From Mastigamoeba balamuthi (taxonomy: Eukaryota > Evosea > Mastigamoebida > Mastigamoebidae), in NCBI GenBank assembly GCA_902651635.1, contig CACRSC010000015.1:762834-826833 (forward strand): a DNA stretch of 64,000 nt, in the 5' to 3' direction. The position numbers and the translations under genes are program-made. The notes beneath the pieces were generated by a model that did not search any database, was not told where the DNA came from, and worked only from the letters and a program-made list of their open reading frames with translations. Positions 1 through 14,228 of the stretch are shown here, in pieces (the stretch's first letter is position 1; each line of letters starts with the position of its first letter).

Positions 1-826
1 GGGCCGGATGAGGCACTCGTGCTCGTGTCCCCAGATGACAAAGTCGATGAGCGGGTCGATCATGCCCTCGTGCACAAAGCCCTTGGGGGCGTGCGGGCTC
101 CTGTTCTGGTGCAGCACGAGGATGTTGAACCACTCGTCGTTGCTCTCGGCGGGCCGCAGCAGCTTGACGCGCCGCTGCTCAAACGTCCTGCACAGCCGCT
201 CGTCGCGCACGTTGCCCAGGCCGTAGAGCGCGAACTTGGTCCCGTTCTTGTCGAACAGCAGCGGCGTCACCTGTATGTCCTCCACGTCGGGCGCCTTGCC
301 AAAGTAGTTGACCAGGTTGCACGCCGCCAGCACGTCCAGCGCCGCCAGGTTCCCCACCTGCGCGCACGCACACGGTGCTCAGACACCACCAGCACGGTGC
401 GCGCACGCCAGAGGGGTCGTCGTGGTTGCCGTGGACAGCGAAGACGGGGAGCTCGACGTTGACGTTCTCGTCCTCGTAGTTGGCCCGCGCCCGCGCCGAC
501 TTGGAGGGCTGCGCCGAGCTCAGCGCCGCGCCGGCGTCGCTGAGCAGCTGCAGCGGCACGGGGCGCGGGCCCAGGCAGTACTCGCGCAGCAGCGAGGCGC
601 AGCGGTGCAGGCACGAGCGGCTGGGCGTGTTCTCGTGGAAGAGGTCGCCGCCCAGGAGGACCATGTCGGCGCCCCGCGAGCGCGCGTGCTGGAGGACCTC
701 CTCAAAGGCCTCGAACGAGTCGCTGCCCCGCAGCGGGTCGCGCTCCATGAACCCCAGGTGGATGTCCGTCGCCACGAGGATGCGCACGATGCCGTCGGCC
801 GCCTGCTGAGCCTCCCCGTCTGCCAT
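1..826 (-). CDS. MRE11: MRE11 double-strand-break repair nuclease (5' part, truncated by window edge)
   Basis: N-terminal phosphodiesterase domain of Mre11, the Mn-dependent nuclease of the MRN complex that processes DNA double-strand breaks. About 259 residues are visible. The metallophosphoesterase motifs are in order: DIHLG near residue 19, GGDLFHEN, HGNHDDP, and GHEHE close to the window edge. Exons are complement(1..357, 407..826); the 49-nt intron 358-406 falls just after the HGNHDD motif and restores the usual Leu-Asp-x-Leu / LVNYFGK continuation. The start at 826 follows an AT-rich promoter shared with ALG5. The capping and C-terminal DNA-binding regions lie outside the window. Confidence 0.95.
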
Positions 827-948
827 TTCGCTGTGATTTTTGGATTTGACGCGATATTCCCGGTTTTTCGGATTTTCGGTAGATATCGCAACAATATCGC
901 GCGGAGATATTTGCGACCCAAACGGTCGAGCCGGGTTGGTCAACCTTG
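827..948. promoter_or_regulatory. Divergent promoter between MRE11 and ALG5 with repeated GATATT elements
   Basis: Only 122 bp separate the two start codons. The interval carries GATATTCCC (853-861), GATATC (882-887), AATATC (893-898) and GATATTT (906-912), together with T-rich TTTTCGG-like repeats. The same GATATTT/AAATATC core lies upstream of many other genes in the window, so I read this as the transcription-initiating element for both strands. No experimental start site is known. Confidence 0.6.
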
Positions 949-2076
949 ATGGCTGTCGTGCTGTCGTCGCTTGTGCTGCTCGCCGTTCGCCACACAGCGC
1001 CCTCCCGAGTGTCTCACGACCTCCCCGCAGGTGCTCGCTGCCTCGCTGCTGGCCCTGCGCGCCGCCGTGCGGCGCTGTGGCGGCGGCCGCCGCCCCCCGC
1101 TGTGGCTCTCCCCCGACGAGCCCCTCTTCCGCAACTTCGGCACCAGCACCGGCACCCCCGCGCGCTTCCCGGACATCCGCGAGACCCCGCGCGGCGAGGT
1201 CTCGCTGAGCGTCGTGGTCCCGGCGTACAACGAGGAGCGGCGCCTGCCCCTGATGCTCGACGAGGCCGTCGCGCACCTCGTGCGCAGGTCCTGCGCGCTG
1301 CCGCAGAGCGGGTTCACGTGGGAGATCGTCGTCGTCGACGACGGCAGCACGGACAGGACCGCCCGGGTCGCCCTCGACTACGCCAAGACGACGGGCGGCC
1401 GTGTTCGCTTGCTGCGCCTCGAGCGCAACAGGGGCAAGGGGGGCGCAGTCCTGCGGGTCAGCCAGCACAGCGCACCCCAGCAGCACGCACTCACGGAGGG
1501 GCACCTGCAGGGGATGCACTGCTCCCGCGGAAGGCTGCTGCTGATGGCTGACGCGGACGGGGCGACGCGGTTCTCGGACATGGACGAGCTCGAGAAGGCG
1601 CTGCTGGCCGGAGGACGCGGGGCCGACGGCGGCGAGCTGGAGCCGGCGGTCGCCGTGGGGTCGAGGGCGCACGCCGAGGACGTGAGGAGGACGGCTCTGA
1701 GGATGCTGCTGATGTGGGGGTTCCACCTGGCCGTCCGGATGTGCGTCGGGGGAGTGCGGGACACGCAGTGCGGGTTCAAGATGTTCACGAGGGCCGCGGC
1801 ACGGGAGCTGTTCCCGTCGTTACACATCGAGCGCTGGGCGTTCGACGTCGAGCTCCTCTTCCTTGCGAGGAGGGCCTCGATGCCTGTCGTCGAGGTCCCT
1901 GTGCACTGGCACGAGGTCGACGGCTCCAAGCTGTCACCGTTCTGGGCCACCCTGCAGGTTTCTGTGCCCGCCAAGCCCACCCCCATTTCGCATCTGACGC
2001 TCTCTCTACTCCCCAGATGGTCCGAGACCTCGCTCGCATCAAGTTCATGTACCTTTTCGGAATCTGGACAAAGTAG
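949..2076 (+). CDS. ALG5: Dolichyl-phosphate beta-glucosyltransferase (ALG5)
   Basis: Transfers glucose from UDP-glucose to dolichyl phosphate on the ER membrane, supplying Dol-P-Glc for N-glycan precursor assembly. Exons 949..984, 1031..1456, 1511..1957 and 2017..2076 give 322 residues, the usual family length. Visible family-2 glycosyltransferase features: an N-terminal hydrophobic anchor rebuilt by splicing the 46-nt first intron, VVVPAYNEERRL, VVDDGS, the NRGKGGAV loop, MADADGAT, DTQCGFKMF, and a W(A/S)FDVE motif. The last exon restores the conserved MVRDLARIKF-type tail. The second intron (54 nt) has no stop and is a multiple of three, so reading through it would insert residues into a conserved loop. 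Confidence 0.95.
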
Positions 2077-2213
2077 CTCAGATCAGATTCATCTTCAAAT
2101 ATCAAATAGTCAATTGACTGACACTTCTGCAATAAGACCGAAGGCAATTTGGTTAATCACGAAGTCAAAACTGTTTGTTTTCTCTACAAGTACGCGTGCG
2201 TGCCAGCTCACTC

Positions 2214-2721
2214 TCACTTGCTTCCGCGGGGAGAGGACTGCGGCTTGTCGACAGCGCGCACTGTGAGGTTGCCAGTGGCGTCCGCCCCCACGAGGACTGT
2301 CGAGTGGTCGCGGAGCTCGCCGCTGATGATCCTCTTGCTCAGCTCCGTCACCAGCACCTTCTCGATGTACCTCCTCACCGGGCGAGCGCCGTACACAGGG
2401 TCGTACGCCTCGGAGAGGACCTTCTCGACGGCCGCGTCGCCGACCTGCAGGTCGATGTCCTGCTGCTCCATGCGGTCGCCGACCTGCTCCACCAGCATGC
2501 GCACGATCTTCTTGAGGCTCTCCTGGCCCAGCGGGTTGAACACCACAATGTCGTCGAGCCTGTTGATGAACTCGGGCCTGAAGTTCCCGCGCACCACTCC
2601 GAGAACGCGCTCCTTGGTCTCGGCCGACAGCGAGCCGTCCTTCTTCGCCCCCGAGAGCAGGATCTCCGCGCCCAGGTTCGACGTCATGATGATGACCGTG
2701 TTGGCAAAGTCGACCGTGCGC

Positions 2722-2752
<31 letters not shown>

Positions 2753-3821
2753 GGACCTGCAGCAGCGCGTTCCAGACCTGCGGGTGCGCCTTCTCGACCT
2801 CGTCGAACAGCACCACCGTGTACGGGCGCCTGCGGACGGCCTCGGTGAGCTGCCCGCCCTCCTCGTGGCCGACATAGCCGGGAGGAGCTCCGATGAGCCG
2901 CGCGACGCTGTGCTGCTCCATGTACTCGCTCATGTCGATGCGCACGACGTGCTTCTCGTCGTCAAACAGCTCGTGGGCCAGAGCCTTGGCCAGCTCAGTC
3001 TTGCCGACACCCGACGGGCCCAGGAACAGGAACGACCCCGTCGGCCTGCGCTCGTGCCCAAGGCCGGCGCGCGAGCGGAGCACAGCCTCCGAGACGGCCT
3101 TGATGGCCTCGTCCTGGCCCACGACGCGCTGGCGCAGGCGGTCGCCCAGCGTCAGCAGCCTGTCGCGCTCCGTCTGGCCCAGCTTCGACACGGGGATGCC
3201 CGTCCACCTGCTGACGACCTCGGCGATCTGCTCGGGCCCCACGACCTCGCTGACCAGGCGGTGCGCCGCCATCTCGTCGCTCTGCTTGCGCAGCTCCGCG
3301 AGGCGGCGCTCGACCTCGGGGATGGCTCCGTACTGCAGGTCCGCGGCCAGCGCGAGGTCGCCCCGGCGCTTGGCGCCCTCGACCTTGTGCTGCAGCTGCT
3401 CGAGCTTCTGCTGTATCTCGCGCACGACCTCGACGCTCTTCTTCTCCGACTCGTGGCGCAGCAGCAGCGGCGTCAGCTCGTCGTGCAGCTTCGCCAGCTC
3501 CTCGCGGACGCGCGCGAGGCGCTGCTTGGTGTTGGGGTCCTTGCCGGCGTCCTTCTCGAGCGCCGTCGCCTCGACCTCGAGCTGCAGCTTGCGGCGCTCG
3601 AGCTGGTCGATGACCTCGGGGCGGCTGTCGAGCTGCACGCGCACGTTGGCGCAGGCCTCGTCGATGAGGTCGATGGCCTTGTCGGGCAGGAACCTCTGCA
3701 TGATGTACCGCGAGCTCAGCTGCACGGCCGCGACCAGCGCGCCGTCGAGCAGCCTGACGCCGTGGTGCGTCTCGTACCTCTCGCGCAGCCCGCGGAGGAT
3801 GCTGACAGTGTCTGCGGGCGA

Positions 3822-3854
<33 letters not shown>

Positions 3855-4832
3855 CTCAAACGCTGCGTCCTTCTCGACGTGCTTGCGGTACTCTGCGAGC
3901 GTCGTGGCGCCGATGCAGCGCAGCTCGCCCCTGGCCAGCGCGGGCTTGAGCAGGTTGGCCGCGTCCATCGAGCCCTCGGCCTGGCCCGCGCCCAGCACGT
4001 TGTGTATCTCGTCGATGAAGAGGATGACGTTGCCCGCGCTCTCGGTGACCTCCTTCAGCACGGCCTTGAGCCGCTCCTCGAACTCGCCGCGGTACTTGGC
4101 GCCCGCGACCAGCGCGCCCATGTCGAGCGCCACGAGCCTGCAGCGCAGGTTCGTCGGCACGTCGCCGCGGACGATGCGCTGCGCCAGGCCCTCGACGACG
4201 GCCGTCTTGCCGACGCCCGGCTCGCCGATGAGCACGGGGTTGTTCTTGGTCCTCCGCGACAGGATGCGCACCACGCGCCGTATCTCGTCGTCGCGGCCGA
4301 TGACCGGGTCCAGCTTCCCCGACTCGGCCTGCGCCGTCAGGTCGACGCCGTACTTGGCCAGCGCCTCGAACGTGCCCTCGGCCTGCGGGCTGTCGACCTT
4401 GCGCCCCGCCCGCGCGCTCTGCACGGCCTTCTCGAGCGCCGACCGGCCGACGCCCAGCGTCTGGACCATCTCCTTGTCCTCGAGCAGCGCCAGCAGCAGC
4501 GTGTCGACGGCCACCAGCCCGTCGCCCATCTTCTTCTGTATCTCAAACGCGCTCCGCAGGACGCGCATCAGAGACGAGCTCGGGCTCATCTCCGAGGGCG
4601 GCGGGTCCTGGCGGGGCGCGCGGTCCAGCAGGCCCGCGAGGCGCTGCAGCGACTCCTGGGGGTCGACGCCGCACTTGGACCACAGCTGGCGGGCGAGGCC
4701 AGAGGCGTCCGAGAGCAGCACGTGGGCCACGTGGGCGGGCAGGATCTGCGAGTGCGAGCGCTCAAAGGCCAGCTGGCGCGCGCGGACGAGCGCCTCCTGC
4801 ACGGCCTCGGTCATCTGGTTGGGGTCTGCCAT
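2214..4832 (-). CDS. ClpB/Hsp104-family disaggregase
   Basis: Hexameric AAA+ chaperone that pulls polypeptides out of aggregates together with Hsp70. Single exon of 872 residues. It shows a Clp N-domain (about 1-150), NBD1 with Walker A GEPGVGKT and Walker B LFIDEIHN, a long coiled-coil M-domain (about 400-520), and NBD2 with GPSGVGKT and [10 protein letters not shown] plus the C-terminal D2-small domain. There is no obvious transit or signal peptide, so a cytosolic or nuclear location is inferred. The C-terminus ends in a basic, Ser-rich tail and lacks the acidic extension with terminal DDLD used by yeast Hsp104 to bind TPR co-chaperones. It is convergent with ALG5 (137 bp between stops). 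Confidence 0.97.
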
Positions 4833-5205
4833 GGTCTCCTGGTTGTTCTGTTCTGCGTGGGTGTTGTGTTGTGTCTGGGGTGGGCAGCTTGTGTAGTTTT
4901 GGTGAGCCTGTTACGATGTGCTTTGCGAAGTGGTAAGTGACAGGCCGTCGAGGGGGCCAGATCCTTTTATTGGAGGTAAGCGAACTCCAGTTGAGATTTC
5001 ATCGAAATTCCCGCGAAATATCGCTGCGAATCCAGTGATATTTCGACGAGAAATCTGGAGCGGATCCATCCTCGCACACTTGCCCATGGGGCACCCGAAG
5101 AGCTTGGGTGCAGTTGCAGCAAATGCTTTCTCTTCCCCGACATTCAAGGTTCCCCTCCGAGCTCACTGAAGATCAAGGCTATTTCTGCAGGGCGTATCTA
5201 GATAA
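4833..5205. promoter_or_regulatory. Intergenic region ClpB/inositol kinase with AAATATC and GATATTTC elements
   Basis: These 373 bp separate two divergent starts and hold no gene I can support. AAATATC at 5016-5022 and GATATTTC at 5037-5044 form an inverted pair 14 bp apart. This is the same element found in front of other genes here. No heat-shock element array of clear nGAAn repeats is evident to me by eye. Confidence 0.5.
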
Positions 5206-6177
5206 ATGGGGTGCGGGCCGGTAAAGCAGTTACCGCCGCGCCCGATGGAGCCAACGCCCGCAATCGTCGTCGACCCCCCGTCGACGATACTCCACCACGT
5301 CCCCGCCAAGCACGTGCGGGCGGACGACAAGCAGGTGGGCGGCCACGACGGCCGCAGCGCCCTGGTCTTCCGCGGCTCGAAGCTGCTCAAGCCCGTCGAC
5401 CCGCGCACGCACGAGCTCGCGTTCTACGAGTCGGTGGCCGCCGGCAGGGTCCCCGCGGTCTCGCGCGGGTCGCTGGCGCCCGGGTTCAGCGGGGTCGAGA
5501 CGATCCAGACGGAGATGTGGGGCCCCGTGGACTACCTGGTGCTCGACAACGCCACGCACGGCTTCCGGCACCCCTCGATCCTCGACCTCAAGATGGGCAC
5601 GCAGACGTGGGACAGCGACTGCTCCCCCGACAAGCGCTCCGGCCGTACGCGCCTCGCCGCCTTCCTATTTTTAGCTCCCGCCACCTCCTCTCTGGCCAGC
5701 CCGCATCAATTGATCCGCCTGCCTGCACCTTCCCGCGCAGACATCAAGCGGGACGCAGAGACGACGACGGTGACGTACGGGTTCCGCTTCTGCGGGATGC
5801 GCGTGTGGGACGTGACCACGTCGCAGGCGCGCAAGTACCCGAAGGACTACGCGTGGGACGCCAAGACCGACGACGCCATGACGGGCGCGCTGGCGGCGTT
5901 CCTGCACGACGGGGCGCGCGTGCGCAGGGACCTCGTGCCCGCGCTGCTGCGGAGGATCGACGAGGTGAGGCGGTTCATCGAGGAGGGGACGTGGAGGTTC
6001 TACGCGGCGTCGCTGCTGATGGTGTACGACGTCGAGGGCGGGCACGAGCCCGTCGTGAAGCTGATCGACTTTGCCCACGCGTGGGAGATCGAGCCCGGGG
6101 GCCAGCGCGACGAGGGGTTCCTGACCGGGATCGCCAGCGTCTGCCGGTTCCTCCAGCTCATAGAGCGGCAGCAGTGA
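5206..6177 (+). CDS. Inositol polyphosphate kinase (IPK/IP6K superfamily)
   Basis: Phosphorylates inositol polyphosphates with ATP. Exons 5206..5644 and 5741..6177 give 291 residues. The superfamily signature PxxxDxKxG is present as PSILDLKMG, followed by the SLLMVYD strand (equivalent of SSLL) and the catalytic IDFAHA near residue 260. The 96-nt intron removes a hydrophobic stretch that does not belong to the fold. Length and motif spacing fit the compact IPMK or IP6K type, but I cannot choose between inositol polyphosphate multikinase and IP6 kinase from this alone. The chosen start gives MGCG; Met14 at 5245 is an alternative. Confidence 0.88.
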   Translation: MGCGPVKQLPPRPMEPTPAIVVDPPSTILHHVPAKHVRADDKQVGGHDGRSALVFRGSKLLKPVDPRTHELAFYESVAAGRVPAVSRGSLAPGFSGVETIQTEMWGPVDYLVLDNATHGFRHPSILDLKMGTQTWDSDCSPDKRSGRTRLAAFLFLAPATSSLASPHQLIRLPAPSRADIKRDAETTTVTYGFRFCGMRVWDVTTSQARKYPKDYAWDAKTDDAMTGALAAFLHDGARVRRDLVPALLRRIDEVRRFIEEGTWRFYAASLLMVYDVEGGHEPVVKLIDFAHAWEIEPGGQRDEGFLTGIASVCRFLQLIERQQ

Positions 6178-6384
6178 CCGCGGACGCCTGCCACCCACCA
6201 CTGAAGCTCGGCAGGGGGAGCACGTAGGCCTTGTCCAGCCCCTGCTTTGTGTGTGACATCGAAATGCAAAGTCTGATGATTCTGTTGCTAGCCACACACA
6301 GCACTTCATACCGACAGGCATTGAAGGATGCACTCTTGAGCAGGAGAAGTAGATAGCTATGTTTGCGTTGAGGTGTTACTGGTG

Positions 6385-9724
<3,340 letters not shown>

Positions 9725-10004
9725 CGGGGAGTCAAGCGGTTCGCAGGGAGAGGCCACCAAGCAAACACGGGAGGTGAATCTCTGTGGATCGGGAAAATGA
9801 AGATACACCCAAGAAAGATACGGGTATCGAACCTCCAAACCTCCCGGTTCCCAATTCGCTCTCAACCAGTCGGCGATGGAACAAAGACCTCGCCGCCGAA
9901 ATAAGACAGATAGACAGCTCCCATCAACATTCCCTGACTCAACTGGGGAATTCAACCTCCAAATTGAACAATTAAGATTCAGTTAGATTTTTTCTCGTTG
10001 GCTG
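9725..10004. promoter_or_regulatory. Divergent promoter NSMAF-like / PTEN-like
   Basis: These 280 bp lie between two divergent starts. The AT content rises toward both genes. A GATACGGGTATC palindrome lies near 9818-9829, a variant of the GATAT element seen elsewhere. No coding sequence is supported. Confidence 0.35.
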
Positions 10005-11716
10005 ATGGACTCTCCCTCAACCGAGAGCAGTGGGGACAAGGACCCCCTCCCTCTCATCCGCCTCTCGAACAGCATCATCGGTGCGTTTTTCTGGTCCTCT
10101 GCTGGCACTGACGCAGGGTGCAGTGCTGACAGCCCCTCTGACCAAGAGCGTACGTCCCCTGCAGCTCAGCACAATAGCAGCCCAACCGATTCCTCTCTCT
10201 CCCCCCGCTCGCCCTCCACAAGCGCACTGATACGCTGCCTCAAGGTGACCGCCTTCCTCGAGCGCGAGCACAGGGACGCGCACATCGTGTGGACGCTGAG
10301 CTCGCCGCGCCGCAAGACGTCCTGCTCGCCCGTGGGCTCCATCCGCCTGATGCCCCAGGTGCAGGTACTCCAGTCCCTCCTCCCCTCGTTCGGCCCACCA
10401 AGATGCCTGCCACAGGGCATCGAGTACCAGCTGCCGGCGCCAGGGGTCGTGCCGCTGCACACGCTGTTCCAGGCGGTGGACTCGGTGGCCTCGTGGCTGG
10501 CGGCCGACGCGCGCAACGTCGCTGTGTTCAACTGCACCGACAGGGCGCACGAGGGCAGCACCGTGGGCGTCGTCGTGCTCTGCTACGAGCTCTTCGCCAG
10601 GCGGTTCGTCGACGCCAAGACGGCCTACAGGTGGTGGCGCACCAACAAGCAGCCCGACCTCACGCCAGCGCAGCGCAGGTGCTCCGAGGGAGCTGAGAGG
10701 GCCCTCTGCAGTGCACGGACTCAGTTGATTTATGCCCCACTATTTTACAGGTACGTGTCGTATTTCCTCGAGACCGTCACGAGTACGCGCGACTCGCCGC
10801 TGCTGTCGTCGCCGGTGGTGCTGTCGAGCATCAGGGCGCAGCGCAAGGGCAAGGACCTGTGGCCTGTCGCCTTCACAGTGCACTCTGCAAGCGATTCCAA
10901 GTGCACGGAGGTCTTCTCCAACACCAACATCGAGTGCGTCCCCGTGCCGCTCCCGTCGCGGCAACACACCCTCAGCGAGACTACAGCTCTTCTGTGGCCA
11001 CCCCTGAGGTCTTCCCCAACGCGGAGCTCGAGGGCGACGTCATAGTGCGGGTGATCTCGCTGGACAAGCGCGACCCGCAGAAAGAGCTACTGCAGGTGGT
11101 CTTCAACACGCAGTTCACCGCGCAGAACCCCACGTTCAGCGAGGGCGACCTCGATATGGCGGCCAAGCACAAGAGTGGCTACGCGATCCACATGAAGCTG
11201 TCGCTGCTCCAGCAGACCCCGGGCAGGTCCGCGTCGGACGACTACGCTGTCCTGGTCCGCAACAACTACAGGAGGAAGATCGTCTCTGCACTCCCGGACC
11301 CCGCGAACCCCTACTACTACCCACTCGCCAAGTGCCACTACCCAGCCTTCCCCCTGCGACCAGGGGCCGACGCCGGTACGGACCGCGACCGGGCAGTGGA
11401 GCCTCAGCAGCAGGAGAGGCAGGAGTCCGCCTCTGTTCCCTCGTTCGGGGAGAACCCGTTCGTCCCACGTGCTGTGGACGCATCCAGGGCAGCGAGCTCA
11501 CACGTTTGGAGGAGGTCGAGCCCGATCCCTAAGCCTGCGGTGCCCCTCGTTGCCATTTGCCCGTCCTCGCCTGCGCCAGCCAGACCACCCCCGCCGCCGC
11601 CACCGAAGCGCCTGGCTGACAGAGGCGAGACGACGCCTGCCAGCGCCAACGACCGCGAGTGGCACTGGCATCCGACCCGGCGACTGTCTGACAGCGACTC
11701 TGACTGGCTGGATTAG
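10005..11716 (+). CDS. PTEN/auxilin-like pseudophosphatase with C2 domain and NPF motif
   Basis: Exons 10005..10080, 10124..10149, 10245..10358, 10416..10678, 10751..10933 and 10987..11716 give 463 residues (the third donor could also be at 10365). The first half resembles the PTEN-like domain of auxilin/GAK: a strand NSIIVLTAPLTKSV, FLEREHRD, a P-loop FNCTDRAHEGS, then a helix and RRYVSYF. The active-site Cys is kept but position +6, Arg in CX5R, is Glu, so catalysis is not expected. A PTEN-type C2 follows (DVIVRVISLD, FNTQF, FSEGDLD). The tail is Pro-rich, with ENPF for EH-domain binding and an acidic SDSDSDWLD end. No J domain is present, unlike auxilin. A role in clathrin or phosphoinositide traffic is inferred. 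Confidence 0.75.
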
Positions 11717-12242
11717 TACCTCCATTGCTTAGGGTGCTAAGAGTCCAACGTTCCATTTTGCATGTTTTGTTCTCCGTGTAAGCAGAGTGCCTAAGCGAAA
11801 AACTGCTGTGAGAGATGGTGTACGTGACAGCTTTTTTTTGCCATGTGCCTCACACCAGGGCGAGCATGTCGACTAACTTCGAGAACATACCAAGCACTGC
11901 AAGATGCATCTGTAATAGTCTGTGCGCTCTGTTGGCCATGAATTTGCTCATAAGTGTTTCGATGCATCATCCAAAGACATAAGGCACAATGCGTGGTTCG
12001 GCACCACCCAGCCTACTGGGTCTCCCTTGACGTCTCCTAGTGGCTTGTAGGTCGCGTCACCTATCATTTGGCGCGTGTACAATGAGGCACACAAATCTCG
12101 TGTCAAACCAATTGGTTCGAGGTCGGACGGTATCGGGCCTCGAAAAAAAGGCGGGCTTGATTCACAAGATTTGTCACCCGGATCAACCAAACAAACCCGT
12201 TTGTTTTCCCTGAGCGCTGTAGACAGTGCCTGTGCTTTGCCG
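11717..12242. other. Intergenic region without recognisable gene
   Basis: These 526 bp are bounded by the stop of the PTEN-like gene and the start of the WWE-SH3-ART gene. Small open frames here have no family resemblance and poor composition. A run of eight T at about 11831-11838 may belong to 3' processing. The right part presumably holds the promoter of the next gene, but I see no clear GATATTT element there. Confidence 0.5.
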
Positions 12243-14178
12243 ATGTCCCAACAACTGTGGTTCTGGGGCGAGTGGCCAGGAACTTCGTGGGCTCCGTTCT
12301 CTGCCGGGGACAGCGCCCTCCTCGTCGCTGCTTCCGCCGCACGCGCCTCCCCTTTTGCCCTTTTTTTGCGTTCCGAATCGGAACAAACTTACACACCCTC
12401 GCTGACCCCCACACCAGGCGTACAGGGGCGGCGCAGGCCCCGCGCAGGTGACACTGGGAGACCAGCACGTGGTGGACCTTGCCCAGGGCCTCTGGTACTC
12501 GCGGGACGAGCCCTCCAAGACGCACCCAGTGCGCGGCCCGACGGGCGTCCGCTCGCGGCTCGTGGCGCCGTACGAGGGCGCCGGCGGCATCAGGGTCTCT
12601 GCCGGCGAGAGCGTCGAGGTCGTCGTGCCCGACACCGACGGCTGGGCGTTCGTGGTGGCGCAGTCGGGCGCCAGCGGGTACGTGCCCGCGAGCTACCTGG
12701 CGAGGGAGCAGGGCGGCAGCAGGGCGAGGGCCAAGGCGGCCTTCTCGCCGGCGGCAGACCAGGCGGGCCAGGGCCAGCTGGCGTTCCAGCAGGGCGACGT
12801 GCTCGAGATCCTCGAGGGCGAGCAGGGCGGGTGGTGCCTCGCCGAGCTCAACGGGCGTAAGGGCTATGTCCCAGCCTCCTTCCTCGAGTTCATCGAGGGA
12901 GCTGCTGTGGCTCCTGTCCCTGCCCCTGCTGCGCCTGCTGCAACTGTCGCGCCAGCCGCTGTTGCCGTTGCCGCCCCCGCGGCGAGAGGCACAGTTCTGT
13001 GCGCATACGAGGCTTCGTCCCAGACGGACGTGTCGGTGGCCGTCGGAGAGGAGGTTGTTCTGCATGGCGAGCCTCAGGACGGGTGGAGGCTGGTCGAGCG
13101 TGTCAACGGACAGAAGGGCTACGTACCAGCAGAATGGGTCGCTCCCATCGCTACCGCGGCCGAGGCCCGTGCCTGCGACCAGCCTACGGCGTCGCCTCCT
13201 GTCTACCCGTGCATGGGGAAGGTCCACGAGGCGTTCGAGGCCTCCAGTGATGGCACGATCAGTGTGCCCAAGGGCGCAGACGTGCGGGTGCTCGAGGCAC
13301 CGCAGCAGGGATGGATTCGCGTCGAGTACTGTGGCGCGTCTGGCTTCATTCCCGAAGCGTGGGTAGTCCTCGTGCCATCAGCGCCGACGGGGTCGGAGTC
13401 GCAGCCGCAGCCTGTCCAGGGATCTGTACAGCCTCCACAGGTATCCTGTGCGATGACAGCGGACGGGGCGCAGGGAGCTCAGGACCAGACGGGAGCAGAC
13501 CTCAGTGCTGCCTTGGCCGCTAGGGGCCCCCCGAAGGCAAAGACTGTGCGCGAGGACATGCTCTCCCACGCAGCGGAGATCAACATGGAGAACCTAGCGT
13601 TTGTGCTCGACGACGTCGAGATCGTCGTCGACAGCCTCTCGTCGTCCCCCGCCACCAAAGAGCTCATCACCACGCGCGGCCTCGACAAGGAGGACGTGTT
13701 CGCCATCGCGCTGTACACGTACGACGTGGGCCTAGCAGGAGAACAGGAGGACAACGTGTACTACCGCCTCAACGAGGCCCTGCGTCTGCGGGCCGAGGCC
13801 CCGTGGTCGGGGTTCATATACTTCCTCACGAGGGCCCTGCGCAAGCTGCCTTCCTTCAAGGGGACCGTGTTCCGCGGCAACAAGTCGCCGGACCTGGTGC
13901 GCAAGGAGTACCTCACAGGCCGCGAGATCATCTGGTCGGGATACACGTCCACGAGCCTCGACCTCAGCACCGCCCGCAAGTTCGCGGGCAAGGGCGGCGT
14001 GGTCTTCAGGATAGCCACGAGCAGCGGGAAGGACGTCAGCAGGCTCAGCACGCTCGGGACTGAGAACGAGATCCTGCTACCTCCAAACGCGGTGCTCGTG
14101 GTGTCCAGGTCCATGTACCAGGACGGAGATACGTGGTACGTCGACCTCGTCGAGAAGAGCGAGAGCTCCTGTTGGTAA
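12243..14178 (+). CDS. WWE-4xSH3-mono-ADP-ribosyltransferase fusion protein
   Basis: Exons 12243..12323 and 12418..14178 give 613 residues. Residues 1-65 read as a WWE domain once the 94-nt intron is removed: LWFWGEWPG, W-x-PFS, DSALL, AYRGG, then VDLAQGLW. Four SH3 domains follow at about 70-122, 129-187, 217-271 and 294-347, each with the ALYDY-like start, central GW and GYVPAS/GFIPEAW end. After a linker, residues about 404-613 form an R-S-E class ART: FRG with Arg513, the S-T-S motif at 538-540, and E-N-E at 576-578, whose last Glu is the expected catalytic residue. All three catalytic motifs are present, so arginine-directed ADP-ribosylation is plausible. No signal peptide is seen, so an intracellular enzyme is inferred. 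WWE domains bind ADP-ribose, which may tether product or substrate. Confidence 0.85.
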
Positions 14179-14228
14179 AGTGTGTAGTCACCAATGAACG
14201 GGCTCGCATTCTCTGCTTCTGAACATCG

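Noticed and set aside
2175-4940. Long open frame antisense to ClpB (about 920 codons)
   Set aside because: It mirrors the GC-rich codon bias of the real ClpB frame on the other strand and has no domain resemblance.
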